Assembly (NCBI RefSeq): GCF_001663175.1
Contig: NZ_CP016033.1
Coordinates: 2,046,001-2,110,000, forward strand
From: Erythrobacter neustonensis
Lineage (GTDB): Bacteria; Pseudomonadota; Alphaproteobacteria; Sphingomonadales; Sphingomonadaceae
DNA length: 64,000 bases
Reading direction: 5' to 3'
Positions 1-9,381 of this stretch are shown piece by piece. Under the pieces are notes generated by a model. The model ran no database searches. It had not been told where the DNA came from and saw nothing but the letters and a program-made list of their open reading frames with translations. Within the stretch, counting starts at the first letter, position 1, and each line of letters opens with the position of its first letter. Made by a program: the position numbers and the translations under genes.

Positions 1-3
1 GGG

Positions 4-1292
<1,289 letters not shown>

Positions 1293-1300
1293 CGGTCGCG

Positions 1301-2413
1301 ATGTCGGCGCGCGTCTATCTCCACCCGCTGACGCTGGTTTCCGGGCCGCAGGCGGTCGACGGCGCAGCGGTGCGGCTGGGCGGGTCGATGGCCTACGCCC
1401 GCGAATTTGCGCTGGTGGTGCGCAAAGGCGGCACAGTGACCGAGCGCATGGTCGGCACGCCGCGCGAGATCAAGGCGGCGATTGCGCGGCTTTCGGGAGC
1501 GCTGGCGGATGATGCGGCGGCGCAATGGGCCAACCTCGCCAAGGCGCACGCACCGCTCGAACTGGGCGCACGCACGGTCCGGCTCGACCAGCCGCAGGTG
1601 GTGGGCATCCTCAACGTCACCCCCGACAGTTTCTCCGATGGCGGCCGGCATGACGCCGCCGAGGCAGGCCGTGCGCATGCCGCCGCGATGCTTGAGGCAG
1701 GCGCGGCGATGATCGACATCGGCGGGGAAAGCACGCGGCCCGGCGCTGCGGCGACCTTCGAGGACGAGGAGATCGGGCGGGTCCGCCCGGCGGTCGAATA
1801 CTGCGCCGCGATGGGCGCTGCGATCAGCCTCGACACGCGGCGTGCCGGGGTGCTGATGGCGGGCCTCGCGGCGGGCGCGCACATGGCCAACGATGTCTCG
1901 GCAATGCGCTATGACCCGCGCATGATCGAGGTGGTCGCGAGCCAGGCCTGCCCCGTCATCCTGATGCACGCACCCGGCGCAGGCGAGGATCTGCACGCGG
2001 GTGCAAGCTATACCGATGTGGTGAGCGACGTCTTCGATTTCCTCGCCGCCGCACGCGACCGGGCGCTGGCCGCAGGCATCGCACCAGGGCGGATCGTGCT
2101 CGACCCCGGGATCGGCTTCGGCAAGTCGCTCGCCGAAAACCTTGCGCTGATGAACGCGCTGCCGCTGTTTCATGCGCTGGGCTGCCCGCTGATGCTGGGG
2201 GCGAGCCGCAAGCGGATGATCGGGGCCCTGTCGCGCGAGGAAGCGGCGGACGCACGACTGGCGGGATCGCTGGCGCTCGCGCTCAGGGGCATGGAGGCGG
2301 GCGTCCACCTGCTGCGCGTCCACGACGTGGCCGAGACGGTGCAGGCGCGCAATGTCTGGCGGGGCCTGCGCGATACCGGGCTTACCGATTTCAGCCAGTT
2401 GCTTCCGCTCTGA
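1301..2413 (+). CDS. folP: Dihydropteroate synthase
   Basis: Joins p-aminobenzoate to the dihydropterin pyrophosphate in folate synthesis; cytoplasmic. The TIM-barrel signatures are present: GILNVTPDSFSDGG near residue 101, IDIGGESTRPGA, and LGASRKRMIG near the C terminus. I place the start at the ATG 8 bp after the ccrM stop, giving 370 aa. An open frame extends further upstream but only inside ccrM. The ~100-residue N-terminal extension before the first motif makes it longer than the ~280-aa enterobacterial enzyme. Probably co-transcribed with ccrM. Confidence 0.93.
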   Translation: MSARVYLHPLTLVSGPQAVDGAAVRLGGSMAYAREFALVVRKGGTVTERMVGTPREIKAAIARLSGALADDAAAQWANLAKAHAPLELGARTVRLDQPQVVGILNVTPDSFSDGGRHDAAEAGRAHAAAMLEAGAAMIDIGGESTRPGAAATFEDEEIGRVRPAVEYCAAMGAAISLDTRRAGVLMAGLAAGAHMANDVSAMRYDPRMIEVVASQACPVILMHAPGAGEDLHAGASYTDVVSDVFDFLAAARDRALAAGIAPGRIVLDPGIGFGKSLAENLALMNALPLFHALGCPLMLGASRKRMIGALSREEAADARLAGSLALALRGMEAGVHLLRVHDVAETVQARNVWRGLRDTGLTDFSQLLPL

Positions 2414-2458
2414 TTTCGTCAGTGCGGGCAGTCGCGGCTTGTGCGACCTCGCGTTTCG

Positions 2459-2470
2459 TGAAATATTTCA
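2459..2470. promoter_or_regulatory. 12-bp perfect palindrome TGAAATATTTCA
   Basis: An AT-rich perfect palindrome lies 21 bp before the start codon of the small secreted-protein gene in otherwise GC-rich DNA. It could be an operator or simply part of a promoter. No matching regulator is recognised. Confidence 0.3.
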
Positions 2471-2491
2471 GTCCATTGGGGAGAGGGCGAA

Positions 2492-2926
2492 ATGGCGAGG
2501 AATCCGGTGATCTGTGCGGTGGCAGCGGCGCTTTCGCTCGGTCTGGCGGGCGGGCTGGCGGTGCCCGGGGCTGCGCAGGACGCGGTCGATATCTTCGGTT
2601 TCAAGGCGCCGGGCGGCAAGGCGCTTGAAAAGCTGGTCGCGGACGCTCAGGCTCATCCGCTCGGCAGCAAGGAAAACCCGGTGCGCGCCGACATGCCCAA
2701 GGGCCAGCGTGCCTATCTTGCGCGCCTGCGCTGCGCCGATGGCAAGCGCCCGGCCTTCGAGCGGGCTGGCAGCATGGGGATCGGGGTTTTCGGTCGGATC
2801 ATCGACGGTTATGACGTGCGCTGCGAAGGCAGCACGCCCGAGACGACGATGATCTACATGGACATGTATCACCCCGGCCACCGCGAGGCCGCAGCGGTCG
2901 AAGGGTTCACGATCACGCCAGCCTGA
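2492..2926 (+). CDS. Small secreted hypothetical protein
   Basis: A 144-aa protein with a clear Sec signal peptide: basic start, hydrophobic stretch to about residue 25, and a probable cleavage after the Ala-rich AxA-like GAAQ segment near residues 26-29. The mature part has two cysteines (RLRCADGK and DVRCEGS) that could form a periplasmic disulfide. A good ribosome-binding site (GGGGAGAGGG) precedes the ATG. I do not recognise a named family. It follows folP by 78 bp, and the parS site lies just after it. Confidence 0.75.
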   Translation: MARNPVICAVAAALSLGLAGGLAVPGAAQDAVDIFGFKAPGGKALEKLVADAQAHPLGSKENPVRADMPKGQRAYLARLRCADGKRPAFERAGSMGIGVFGRIIDGYDVRCEGSTPETTMIYMDMYHPGHREAAAVEGFTITPA

Positions 2927-2949
2927 AGCGGGCGTTTCCGGCGGCAAAA

Positions 2950-2965
2950 TGTTTCACGTGAAACA
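2950..2965. promoter_or_regulatory. parS site 1 (ParB/Spo0J binding)
   Basis: TGTTTCACGTGAAACA is a perfect 16-bp palindrome identical to the consensus chromosomal parS. It lies between the convergent secreted-protein gene and the SDR gene. Known role: nucleation of ParB for chromosome segregation and SMC loading, usually near the origin. Two further identical copies occur in this window. Confidence 0.9.
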
Positions 2966-3005
2966 TTTCAATGGCTTGCGGTAGGATTCCCGCAGTAGCA
3001 ATCCG

Positions 3006-3767
3006 TCAGAGCGTGAACCCGCCATCGGTGACCATCACGTGTCCGGTGATATTCGCCGCCCCGTCGCCGAGCAGGTAGCAGATCGTGTCCGCCATTTCGT
3101 CGGAGGAGGCAAAGCGGCGCAGGGGCGTGGTCTTGGCCATCCGCGCAATCGCGGCTTCGCGTCCGACCGCGGCGACCAGCGCCTTGAAATCTTCGCCTTC
3201 GTCCCAGATCGCCGTGTCCACGCCGCCGGGCGCTATCGCATTGACACGAATGCCCTTTTCGGCGTTTTCGGCGGCGGCGATCCGCGCCATGTGGGCAACA
3301 GCGGCCTTGGACACGCCATAAGGCCCGATCCCCGGCACCGGCTTCAACCCCGTGGTCGAGGCGACCACCACCACGCTGCCGGGCCCATCCGCCATTGCGC
3401 GCAGCGAATGGGCCAAGGTCAGAAATGCGCCGTCGAGATTGACCGCCATCACGCGGCGCCATTCGGCGAGCGAAATCGACGAAATCTGCCCCCCCGAACC
3501 GATGCCTGCGTTGACCACGGCATGGTCTAAACCGGCCAAGAGGGGGTCTAGACCCACCCAAAGCGCCTCGTCCGCGACGCTGCCGACGATGCGATGCACC
3601 TCGCAAGGCCCAAGATCGAGCGCGTCCATCCCGGCCGCATCGACATCGACCAGCACTAGCTTACCCGCGCCGCGTGCGGCCAGCATGCGCGCGCAGGCCG
3701 CTCCGATCCCCGATGCGGCCCCTGTGACCAGTGCGCTGCGCCCGCTGAATTCCTGAATATGTGTCAT
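3006..3767 (-). CDS. SDR-family NAD(P)-dependent oxidoreductase
   Basis: Classical short-chain dehydrogenase/reductase, 253 aa. It has the cofactor-binding TGAASGIG near the N terminus, NAG (VVNAGIG), the catalytic YxxxK (YGVSK) with an upstream serine segment (VVASTTG), and a C-terminal DGG. The start is the ATG giving MTHIQEF; an earlier in-frame start adds 12 unrelated residues. The substrate cannot be deduced. Oddity: residues around LDPLLAGLD use the rare leucine codons CTA and TTA, creating TCTAGACCC and TTTAGACC motifs on the coding strand. Confidence 0.88.
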   Translation of the reverse strand: MTHIQEFSGRSALVTGAASGIGAACARMLAARGAGKLVLVDVDAAGMDALDLGPCEVHRIVGSVADEALWVGLDPLLAGLDHAVVNAGIGSGGQISSISLAEWRRVMAVNLDGAFLTLAHSLRAMADGPGSVVVVASTTGLKPVPGIGPYGVSKAAVAHMARIAAAENAEKGIRVNAIAPGGVDTAIWDEGEDFKALVAAVGREAAIARMAKTTPLRRFASSDEMADTICYLLGDGAANITGHVMVTDGGFTL

Positions 3768-3825
3768 GGCCCAAGGGCTAGGCCCGCAAGCAAGCGCAAT
3801 CAAGCCGTGTGATTGCGGCGCGCGG

Positions 3826-5271
3826 TCATGCCGCGTTGTCGATCCCCAGATCGCTGAGCTTGCGGTAAAGCGTCGAGCGCCCGATCCCCAGCCTGCGCGC
3901 CACTTCGGTCATCCGCCCGCGATAGTGCCCGATGGCGAGCCGGATCACGTCGGCCTCGATTTCTTCCAATGGGCGCAGATTGCCATCGGGGGTGTAGAGC
4001 ATGATGCCAACGCCCTCGTGCGTGCTCGCCGCGGTCACGCTGCCCTGTTCGCCGAGCATTTCGGACAATTGCGGGAAGCTGTCGGCGGTAAGCGAATTGC
4101 CTTCGCAATAGACTGCCGCGCGGAACAGGACCGATTGCAGCTGGCGGACATTGCCCGGCCAGTCATAGGCGGCCAGCAGCGCGAGCGCGCTGTCCGACAC
4201 CGACAGGTGGTTGAGCCCCGGCTGTTCGCCGATCCGGGCGAGGAAATGGCGGGTGAGCGCGGGAATATCGCCGCTGCGATCGCGCAAGGGCGGCAGCACG
4301 ATCCGCGTCGCACCAAGTTTCGCAGCAAGCGCGGCATCGAACTTGCCCGCCGCCACCATCCGGTCGAGCCCGATATTGCTGGTGACGAGCAGGCGCACAT
4401 CGACACGGAAACCATAGCTTGCACCCACCGGGCGGATGATCCCGCTGCCCAGCGCCTCGGCCAGCCGCTGCTGCATGGCGGGGGTCAGGCGGTCGACCTC
4501 GTCGAGGATCAGCGTCCCGCCGTCGCAATGCTGGAACGCGCCGATCTGGCGGTCGAAGGCGCCGGGGAAGCTGCCGGGTTCATGCCCGAACAACACCGAA
4601 TCGATCGATCCTGCGGGGATCGAGGCCAAGCTGATGATCCGCAGCGGGTCTTTCGCCCGCGGCGATGCGCCGTGCATCGCGCGCATCAGCATTTCCTTGC
4701 CCGTGCCGCTTTCGCCTTCGATCAGCACGTGGCCATGCCCGCGCGCGGCCTTCGCGGCCTGCGCCAGCGCGGTGCGGAAACTGGGGGCGGTGCCGATCAT
4801 CGCATCGAAATCGAGCGTGGCGGACATCTTCTCGGTGAGCGGTGCCAGTTCGTCGCGCGGCGAGGCGCGCATCGTGACCGTGCGCAGCGCTTCCATCAAC
4901 CGGTCGGGGGAGACAGGCTTGACCAGATAATCCGAAGCGCCGGCGCGCATCGCCTCGACCGCGAGCAAGGGCGAGGCGCTGGTGGTGAGCATCAGGATCG
5001 GCAGGGCGGGACGGCGCGATTTCAATTCGGCGATCAGCGCGCAGGCATCGTCGCCCGGCACCCACTGGTCGAGCAGGATCGCGGACAATTGCATCCCCTC
5101 GCGCGTGCCGAGCATCGCGATCGCGGTTTCGGCATCGGGCGCGACGATCGTGCGCCAGCCATCGCGCGCGGCGATTGCGGTGATGAGACGGCCCTGTGCC
5201 GGCTCGTCATCGATCAGCATGACGATTCGCGCATCGTCCTGTGCCTGGGGGAGGCAATCCATCTCTGCCAT
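3826..5271 (-). CDS. NtrC-family response regulator with atypical GAFTGA loop
   Basis: A 481-aa regulator. The receiver domain is at about residues 10-125, with acidic pocket DDE, phospho-acceptor Asp in LLDQWVPGDD and conserved Lys in LVKPVSP. The AAA+ domain is at about 150-385 (Walker A GESGTGKE, Walker B GGTLILDEVD). A Fis-type helix-turn-helix (TEVARRLGIGRSTLYRKL) lies at the C terminus. The sigma-54 contact loop, normally GAFTGA, reads GSFPGA near residue 232; the threonine thought essential for sigma-54 contact is lost. It may be a repressor, or activate another sigma factor. Start chosen at MAEMD after GAGAG; longer frames run into non-coding sequence. No partner histidine kinase is adjacent. 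Confidence 0.85.
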   Translation of the reverse strand: MAEMDCLPQAQDDARIVMLIDDEPAQGRLITAIAARDGWRTIVAPDAETAIAMLGTREGMQLSAILLDQWVPGDDACALIAELKSRRPALPILMLTTSASPLLAVEAMRAGASDYLVKPVSPDRLMEALRTVTMRASPRDELAPLTEKMSATLDFDAMIGTAPSFRTALAQAAKAARGHGHVLIEGESGTGKEMLMRAMHGASPRAKDPLRIISLASIPAGSIDSVLFGHEPGSFPGAFDRQIGAFQHCDGGTLILDEVDRLTPAMQQRLAEALGSGIIRPVGASYGFRVDVRLLVTSNIGLDRMVAAGKFDAALAAKLGATRIVLPPLRDRSGDIPALTRHFLARIGEQPGLNHLSVSDSALALLAAYDWPGNVRQLQSVLFRAAVYCEGNSLTADSFPQLSEMLGEQGSVTAASTHEGVGIMLYTPDGNLRPLEEIEADVIRLAIGHYRGRMTEVARRLGIGRSTLYRKLSDLGIDNAA

Positions 5272-5559
5272 CTCTCGTGCCGCTCGGCTCCCTTGGCGCT
5301 GCAACAAGGGGCTGCGCGCCATCAGCGGCCTGCAATAATCGCGGGAGGTAAAAACGTGATTAAGGCTGTGCCGGGGCGGGACAGGTCCTGGCGGTGGGCG
5401 CACCCGGGCCAAAGCCGCAAGCCTGATATTAAAGTTGGCTTGAGATAGGCGCGAGGGCGCGATACGTGGATTGGCATGGGCCGTCCGGCCCGATTTTCGA
5501 AGACCATGCGGCAACCAAACGCTCGCCCGAGCGTTCGGAGGCCAAGGGGAGACCAAAGA
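5272..5559. other. Divergent intergenic region before the cox/pnt genes
   Basis: This 288-bp gap separates the NtrC-like gene from the oxidase subunit IV gene. It holds two hairpin-forming repeats, GGGCC-gtcc-GGCCC at 5478-5491 and the longer palindrome listed separately. Promoters for both directions are expected here, but no clear -35/-10 pair stands out. No gene is supported. Confidence 0.5.
5518..5535. promoter_or_regulatory. Palindromic operator-like site AACGCTCG-CC-CGAGCGTT
   Basis: A perfect 8-bp inverted repeat with a 2-bp centre lies 24 bp before the start of the oxidase subunit IV gene, overlapping where a promoter or leader would be. The arrangement resembles TetR-type operators. 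It could instead act as an RNA hairpin. No matching regulator is encoded next to it. Confidence 0.35.
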
Positions 5560-5682
5560 ATGACTGTTCACGACATGGAAAAGGCCGAAGCCACCTACAC
5601 CGGCTTCATGGCGACGCTCAAATGGGCGGTGCCGCTGATCGCGGTCATCGCGGCCGTCGTCGTCATCACGATCGCAAGCTAA
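5560..5682 (+). CDS. aa3-type cytochrome c oxidase subunit IV (small)
   Basis: A 40-aa single-membrane-span protein. It has a short N-terminal helix with the family-typical segment YTGFMATLKW, then a hydrophobic span (AVPLIAVIAAVVVITI). This matches the alphaproteobacterial COX4_pro_2 subunit, which sits at the edge of the aa3 oxidase and is not catalytic. The start follows a good ribosome-binding site (AAGGGGAG). The main oxidase genes are not in the window. pntAA begins 11 bp later, so the two are probably co-transcribed. Confidence 0.85.
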   Translation: MTVHDMEKAEATYTGFMATLKWAVPLIAVIAAVVVITIAS

Positions 5683-5693
5683 GCCTCGCGCAC

Positions 5694-6815
5694 GTGAAAA
5701 TCGCCATCCTGAAGGAGCGCGCCTCGGGCGAGACGCGCGTCGCCGCGACGCCGGAAACGGTCAAGAAATTCGCCAGCCTCGGCTGCGATGTCGCCGTCGA
5801 AACGGGGGCGGGAGAGACCGCTTCCTGCCCCGATGCGGCCTATGCCGAAGCAGGTGCAAGCGTCGGCGATGCGGCGGCGACGGTGAAGGATGCCGACATC
5901 GTGCTCGGCATTCAGGCGCCCGATGTGGCGCTGCTTCAGGGGGCACGGCCTGGTGCGTGGGTGGCGGCCTTGTTCGATCCGTTCACGCGGCGCGACGTGG
6001 TCGATGCCTATGCGGGCGCGGGCTTTGAAGCGCTCTCGATGGAATTCATGCCGCGCATCACCCGCGCGCAGTCGATGGACGTGTTGTCCTCGCAATCGAA
6101 CCTTGCGGGGTACAAGGCGGTGCTGGCAGCCGCCGATGCCTATGGCCGCGCCTTCCCGATGATGATGACTGCGGCCGGCACGGTGCAGGCCGCGCGCGTC
6201 TTCATCATGGGTGTGGGCGTCGCGGGCCTTCAGGCGATTGCCACCGCGCGGCGTCTGGGTGCGCAGGTTTCGGCGACCGATGTGCGCAGCGCCACCAAAG
6301 AACAGATCCAGTCTTTGGGTGCAAAGGCGATCTTCGTCGAGAATGTCGCGGGGATCGAAGGCGAAGGCTCGGGCGGCTATGCCACCGAAATGAGCGAGGA
6401 ATACCAGCGCGCGCAGGCCGAACTGGTGAGCGGCCACATCGCCAAGCAGGACATCGTCATCACCACGGCGCTGATCCCGGGCCGCGCCGCCCCGCGCCTG
6501 ATCACCGACGTGCAGATCGCGACGATGAAGCCCGGCAGCGTGATCTATGACCTGGCGGTCGCCCAAGGCGGCAATGTCGAAGGGTCGGTCGCCGATCAGG
6601 TCGTGGAAAAGCACGGCGTCAAGATCATCGGCTATTCGAACACCCCCGCCACGCTTCCCGCCGACGCCTCGGCGCTGTTTGCGAGGAACCACTACAATTT
6701 CCTCAGCGCTTTCTGGGACAAGGAAAGCGGCAAGCCTGTGCTCGACGAGGAAATCGGCAATGCCATCCGGCTGACGCAGGGCGGCAAGGTCGTCAGCGAA
6801 CGGCTGCTCGGCTGA
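5694..6815 (+). CDS. pntAA: NAD(P) transhydrogenase alpha subunit, part 1 (NAD(H)-binding)
   Basis: Soluble domain I of the proton-translocating transhydrogenase, 373 aa. It binds NAD(H) and passes hydride to NADP in PntB. The N terminus after a GTG start (KIAILKERASGETRVAATPET) aligns with canonical PntA, which fixes the start despite a weak ribosome-binding site. The dinucleotide fold (GVGVAGLQAIATARRLGA), the AQSMDVLSSQSNLAGYKAV segment and the IPGRAAPRLI segment are all present. In this split form the membrane part is encoded separately by pntAB, here displaced by two unrelated genes. Confidence 0.95.
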   Translation: MKIAILKERASGETRVAATPETVKKFASLGCDVAVETGAGETASCPDAAYAEAGASVGDAAATVKDADIVLGIQAPDVALLQGARPGAWVAALFDPFTRRDVVDAYAGAGFEALSMEFMPRITRAQSMDVLSSQSNLAGYKAVLAAADAYGRAFPMMMTAAGTVQAARVFIMGVGVAGLQAIATARRLGAQVSATDVRSATKEQIQSLGAKAIFVENVAGIEGEGSGGYATEMSEEYQRAQAELVSGHIAKQDIVITTALIPGRAAPRLITDVQIATMKPGSVIYDLAVAQGGNVEGSVADQVVEKHGVKIIGYSNTPATLPADASALFARNHYNFLSAFWDKESGKPVLDEEIGNAIRLTQGGKVVSERLLG

Positions 6816-6819
6816 GCCG

Positions 6820-7185
6820 ATGGGCCTGATCAACGCCACCGTCTGGGACACCGCCGACGCTGCCGAAGACCTCGCCTATGCGCTCGGGCGCGGCGAGGTG
6901 ATGCGGATGGCGTTCAAGCTGGTGCGCGATTCGATCATCTTCACCGATCGCCGCATCCTGATGATCGACGTGCAGGGCCTGACAGGATCGAAGAAGCGCT
7001 TTGTGACCATCCCCTACCGCGCGATCACGACCTTTACGCTCGAAAGCGCAGGCCATTTCGATCTCGATACCGAGGTCACGCTGACCGTTTCGGGGTCGCC
7101 GCCGATTGCCTTCAACGTCAGCCGCGGGGCGGACGTGCCGGGGCTGGTGACGCTGCTGACCGAATATCTCGCGCCGGGGAAATAG
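6820..7185 (+). CDS. Bacterial PH-domain protein
   Basis: A 121-aa soluble protein consisting almost wholly of a bacterial pleckstrin-homology fold (bPH_1-like): FTDRRILMIDVQGLTGSKKRFVTIPYRAITTF followed by alternating beta strands and a C-terminal helix. The biochemical role of this family is unknown. It begins 4 bp after the pntAA stop and lies inside the pnt cluster, so it is almost certainly co-expressed with the transhydrogenase. Confidence 0.85.
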   Translation: MGLINATVWDTADAAEDLAYALGRGEVMRMAFKLVRDSIIFTDRRILMIDVQGLTGSKKRFVTIPYRAITTFTLESAGHFDLDTEVTLTVSGSPPIAFNVSRGADVPGLVTLLTEYLAPGK

Positions 7186-7195
7186 GGGAACGCGC

Positions 7196-7585
7196 ATGGG
7201 CAGGCTTTCACATCACGTCGCGCGGCTTGCCATTCTTCCGCTAGCCGCTTTGCTCGCCGCCGCAACGCCTGCCGAAGAGCGCGCTGCCGCACTGTCGGGC
7301 ACGTGGACCGTCGATCTCAGGGTCGATCTGGCTGACGAGCCCTATTCGCAGCCGATGGTTCTGAGCATTGCCGCAGACGGCGCGATCACCGGCAGCTTCT
7401 ACAACAGTGAAATCCTCGCCGGGCGGGCCGGGTCGGCACAGGGGCGCACCTGCGTCGCCTTCCGCACGACTGACGGGCAGGGCCTCTATCACACCTCGGC
7501 CTGCCTCGTGGATGGCAAGATGGTCGGCCAGACCTGGGCCGAGGGCCGCAATTTCGTTCTGCCATGGACCGCAACAAGGGGCTGA
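7196..7585 (+). CDS. Secreted hypothetical protein within the pnt cluster
   Basis: A 129-aa protein with a signal peptide (hydrophobic RLAILPLAALLAAATPA, likely cleaved near residue 26). The mature part begins LSGTWTVDLRVDL and reads as a small beta-rich domain with a repeated strand/turn pattern (MVLSIAADGAITGSFYNSEI). It has two cysteines that could pair in the periplasm. No named family recognised. The stop is 1 bp from the pntAB start, suggesting translational coupling to the transhydrogenase membrane subunit. Confidence 0.75.
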   Translation: MGRLSHHVARLAILPLAALLAAATPAEERAAALSGTWTVDLRVDLADEPYSQPMVLSIAADGAITGSFYNSEILAGRAGSAQGRTCVAFRTTDGQGLYHTSACLVDGKMVGQTWAEGRNFVLPWTATRG

Positions 7586-7586
7586 C

Positions 7587-7868
7587 ATGGACTTTATTTC
7601 GATTCTTTCGATCTTCGTGTTGGCCTGCTTCGTGGGCTACTACGTCGTTTGGTCGGTGACCCCGGCGCTGCACACCCCGCTGATGGCGGTGACCAATGCG
7701 ATTTCGTCCGTCATCATCGTCGGCGCGCTGATCGCGGCGGCTGAGGCAAACAGCCCGATTGCCAAGTATCTCGGCCTGTTCGGCGTGGTGCTGGCCAGCA
7801 TCAACATCTTCGGCGGCTTTGCGGTGACGCAGCGCATGCTCGCGATGTACAAGAAGAAGGGGAAGTAA
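7587..7868 (+). CDS. pntAB: NAD(P) transhydrogenase alpha subunit, part 2 (membrane)
   Basis: A 93-aa membrane protein with three hydrophobic segments (ISILSIFVLACFVGYYVVW; AISSVIIVGALIAAA; LGLFGVVLASINIFGGF) and the conserved tail FAVTQRMLAMYKKK. It corresponds to the alpha-subunit membrane helices of split transhydrogenases, forming the proton channel with PntB. The start lies 1 bp after the preceding stop. pntB follows after 3 bp. Confidence 0.94.
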   Translation: MDFISILSIFVLACFVGYYVVWSVTPALHTPLMAVTNAISSVIIVGALIAAAEANSPIAKYLGLFGVVLASINIFGGFAVTQRMLAMYKKKGK

Positions 7869-7871
7869 GAG

Positions 7872-9332
7872 ATGAGCTTCTCTATTCTTGCCGCAGGCGC
7901 GGCGCATGGCGGCGGAACCCCGGCTTGGGCGATGCTCGCCTATCTCGTGTCGGGCGTGTTCTTCATCCTCGCACTGCGCGGGCTTTCGAGCCCGGCGACC
8001 AGCCAAGCGGGCAATCGCAACGGCATGATCGGGATGGGCATCGCGCTCATCACGACGCTGGTGACGCATGACCTTGCCAATATCTTCGAGATCGCCGCAG
8101 CGCTGGCGATTGGCGGCGTGATCGGCGTTGTGATCGCGCGCCGCATCGCGATGACCGCGATGCCCGAACTGGTTGCAGGCTTCCACAGCCTTGTCGGCTT
8201 GGCGGCCGTGGTGGTGGGCTTTGGCGCGTGGCTCGATCCGCAGTCCTTCGGGATCGTCGATGGCGCCGGGCAGATCCTCGCCGTGAGCCGCATTGAACTC
8301 GGCCTCGGCATTGCCATCGGGGCGATCACCTTCTCGGGCTCGGTCATCGCCTTCCTCAAGCTGTCGGGCCGGATGAGCGGTTCGCCGATCATGCTGCCGG
8401 GGCGCCATGTCATCAACCTCGGCACGCTGGCTGCGATCCTCGGCCTGATCGCGCTCTACACCATTTCGCCGCAGGGCGGGGCGGGCGAGGGCTGGATGGT
8501 GATCGCGATCGCGATCCTCGCCTTCATCATCGGCTTCCTGCTGATCATCCCGATTGGCGGCGCGGACATGCCGGTCGTGGTGTCGATGCTGAACAGCTAT
8601 TCGGGCTGGGCGGCGGCGGCGATGGGCTTCACGCTGGGCAACAGCGCGATGATCATCACCGGCGCGCTGGTGGGTTCGTCAGGGGCGATCCTCAGCTACA
8701 TCATGTGCCGCGCGATGAACCGCAGCTTCATCTCAGTGATCGCGGGCGGCTTCGGTGCCGATGCGGGCGCGGGCGGCGGCGGCGGCGGGGCGCGCGAGCA
8801 GCGGCCCTACAAGCAGGGCAGCGCGGAAGACGCGGCCTATATGCTCGAACAAGCCGAGAAGGTCATCATCATCCCCGGCTACGGGATGGCGGTGGCCCAG
8901 GCGCAGCATGCGCTGCGCGAAATGGGCGACAAGCTGAAGGAAAAGGGCGTGGAGGTGAAATATGCCATCCACCCCGTTGCCGGCCGCATGCCGGGGCACA
9001 TGAACGTGCTGTTGGCCGAAGCCTCGGTGCCCTACGATGAAGTCTTCGAACTTGAGGACATCAACTCGGAATTCGCGCAGTGCGATGTCGCCTTCATCAT
9101 CGGCGCGAACGACGTGGTGAACCCGGCGGCCAAGACCGACAAGTCCAGCCCCATCTACGGGATGCCGGTGTTCGATGTCGACAAGGCCAAGCAGGTGTTC
9201 TTCATCAAGCGCTCGATGGGAGGTGTGGGCTATGCCGGGGTCGACAACGACGTGTTCTACATGAACCAGACCGTGATGCTGCTGGCGGACGCGAAGAAGA
9301 TGGTCGAGGAAATCGTCAAGTCGCTGGACTAA
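7872..9332 (+). CDS. pntB: NAD(P) transhydrogenase beta subunit
   Basis: A 486-aa protein with about nine membrane helices (residues ~10-290) followed by the NADP(H)-binding domain III (residues ~310-486). The nucleotide site shows IIPGYGMAVAQAQHALREM, VKYAIHPVAGRMPGHMNVLLAEA and FIIGANDVVNPAA. The two domains are joined by a glycine-rich linker (seven Gly in a row near residue 300). Using the proton gradient, the complex makes NADPH from NADH. A ribosome-binding site precedes the ATG closely. Confidence 0.96.
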   Translation: MSFSILAAGAAHGGGTPAWAMLAYLVSGVFFILALRGLSSPATSQAGNRNGMIGMGIALITTLVTHDLANIFEIAAALAIGGVIGVVIARRIAMTAMPELVAGFHSLVGLAAVVVGFGAWLDPQSFGIVDGAGQILAVSRIELGLGIAIGAITFSGSVIAFLKLSGRMSGSPIMLPGRHVINLGTLAAILGLIALYTISPQGGAGEGWMVIAIAILAFIIGFLLIIPIGGADMPVVVSMLNSYSGWAAAAMGFTLGNSAMIITGALVGSSGAILSYIMCRAMNRSFISVIAGGFGADAGAGGGGGGAREQRPYKQGSAEDAAYMLEQAEKVIIIPGYGMAVAQAQHALREMGDKLKEKGVEVKYAIHPVAGRMPGHMNVLLAEASVPYDEVFELEDINSEFAQCDVAFIIGANDVVNPAAKTDKSSPIYGMPVFDVDKAKQVFFIKRSMGGVGYAGVDNDVFYMNQTVMLLADAKKMVEEIVKSLD

Positions 9333-9381
9333 TGGCGGATTATCGTTCTTGATTGCGGCCATGGCCACGAAGGACGATCAG

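Noticed and set aside
5691..5699. CACGTGAAAA as a possible further parS
   Set aside because: Only the centre and part of the right half match; the left half (GCG) does not. It overlaps the pntAA start codon.
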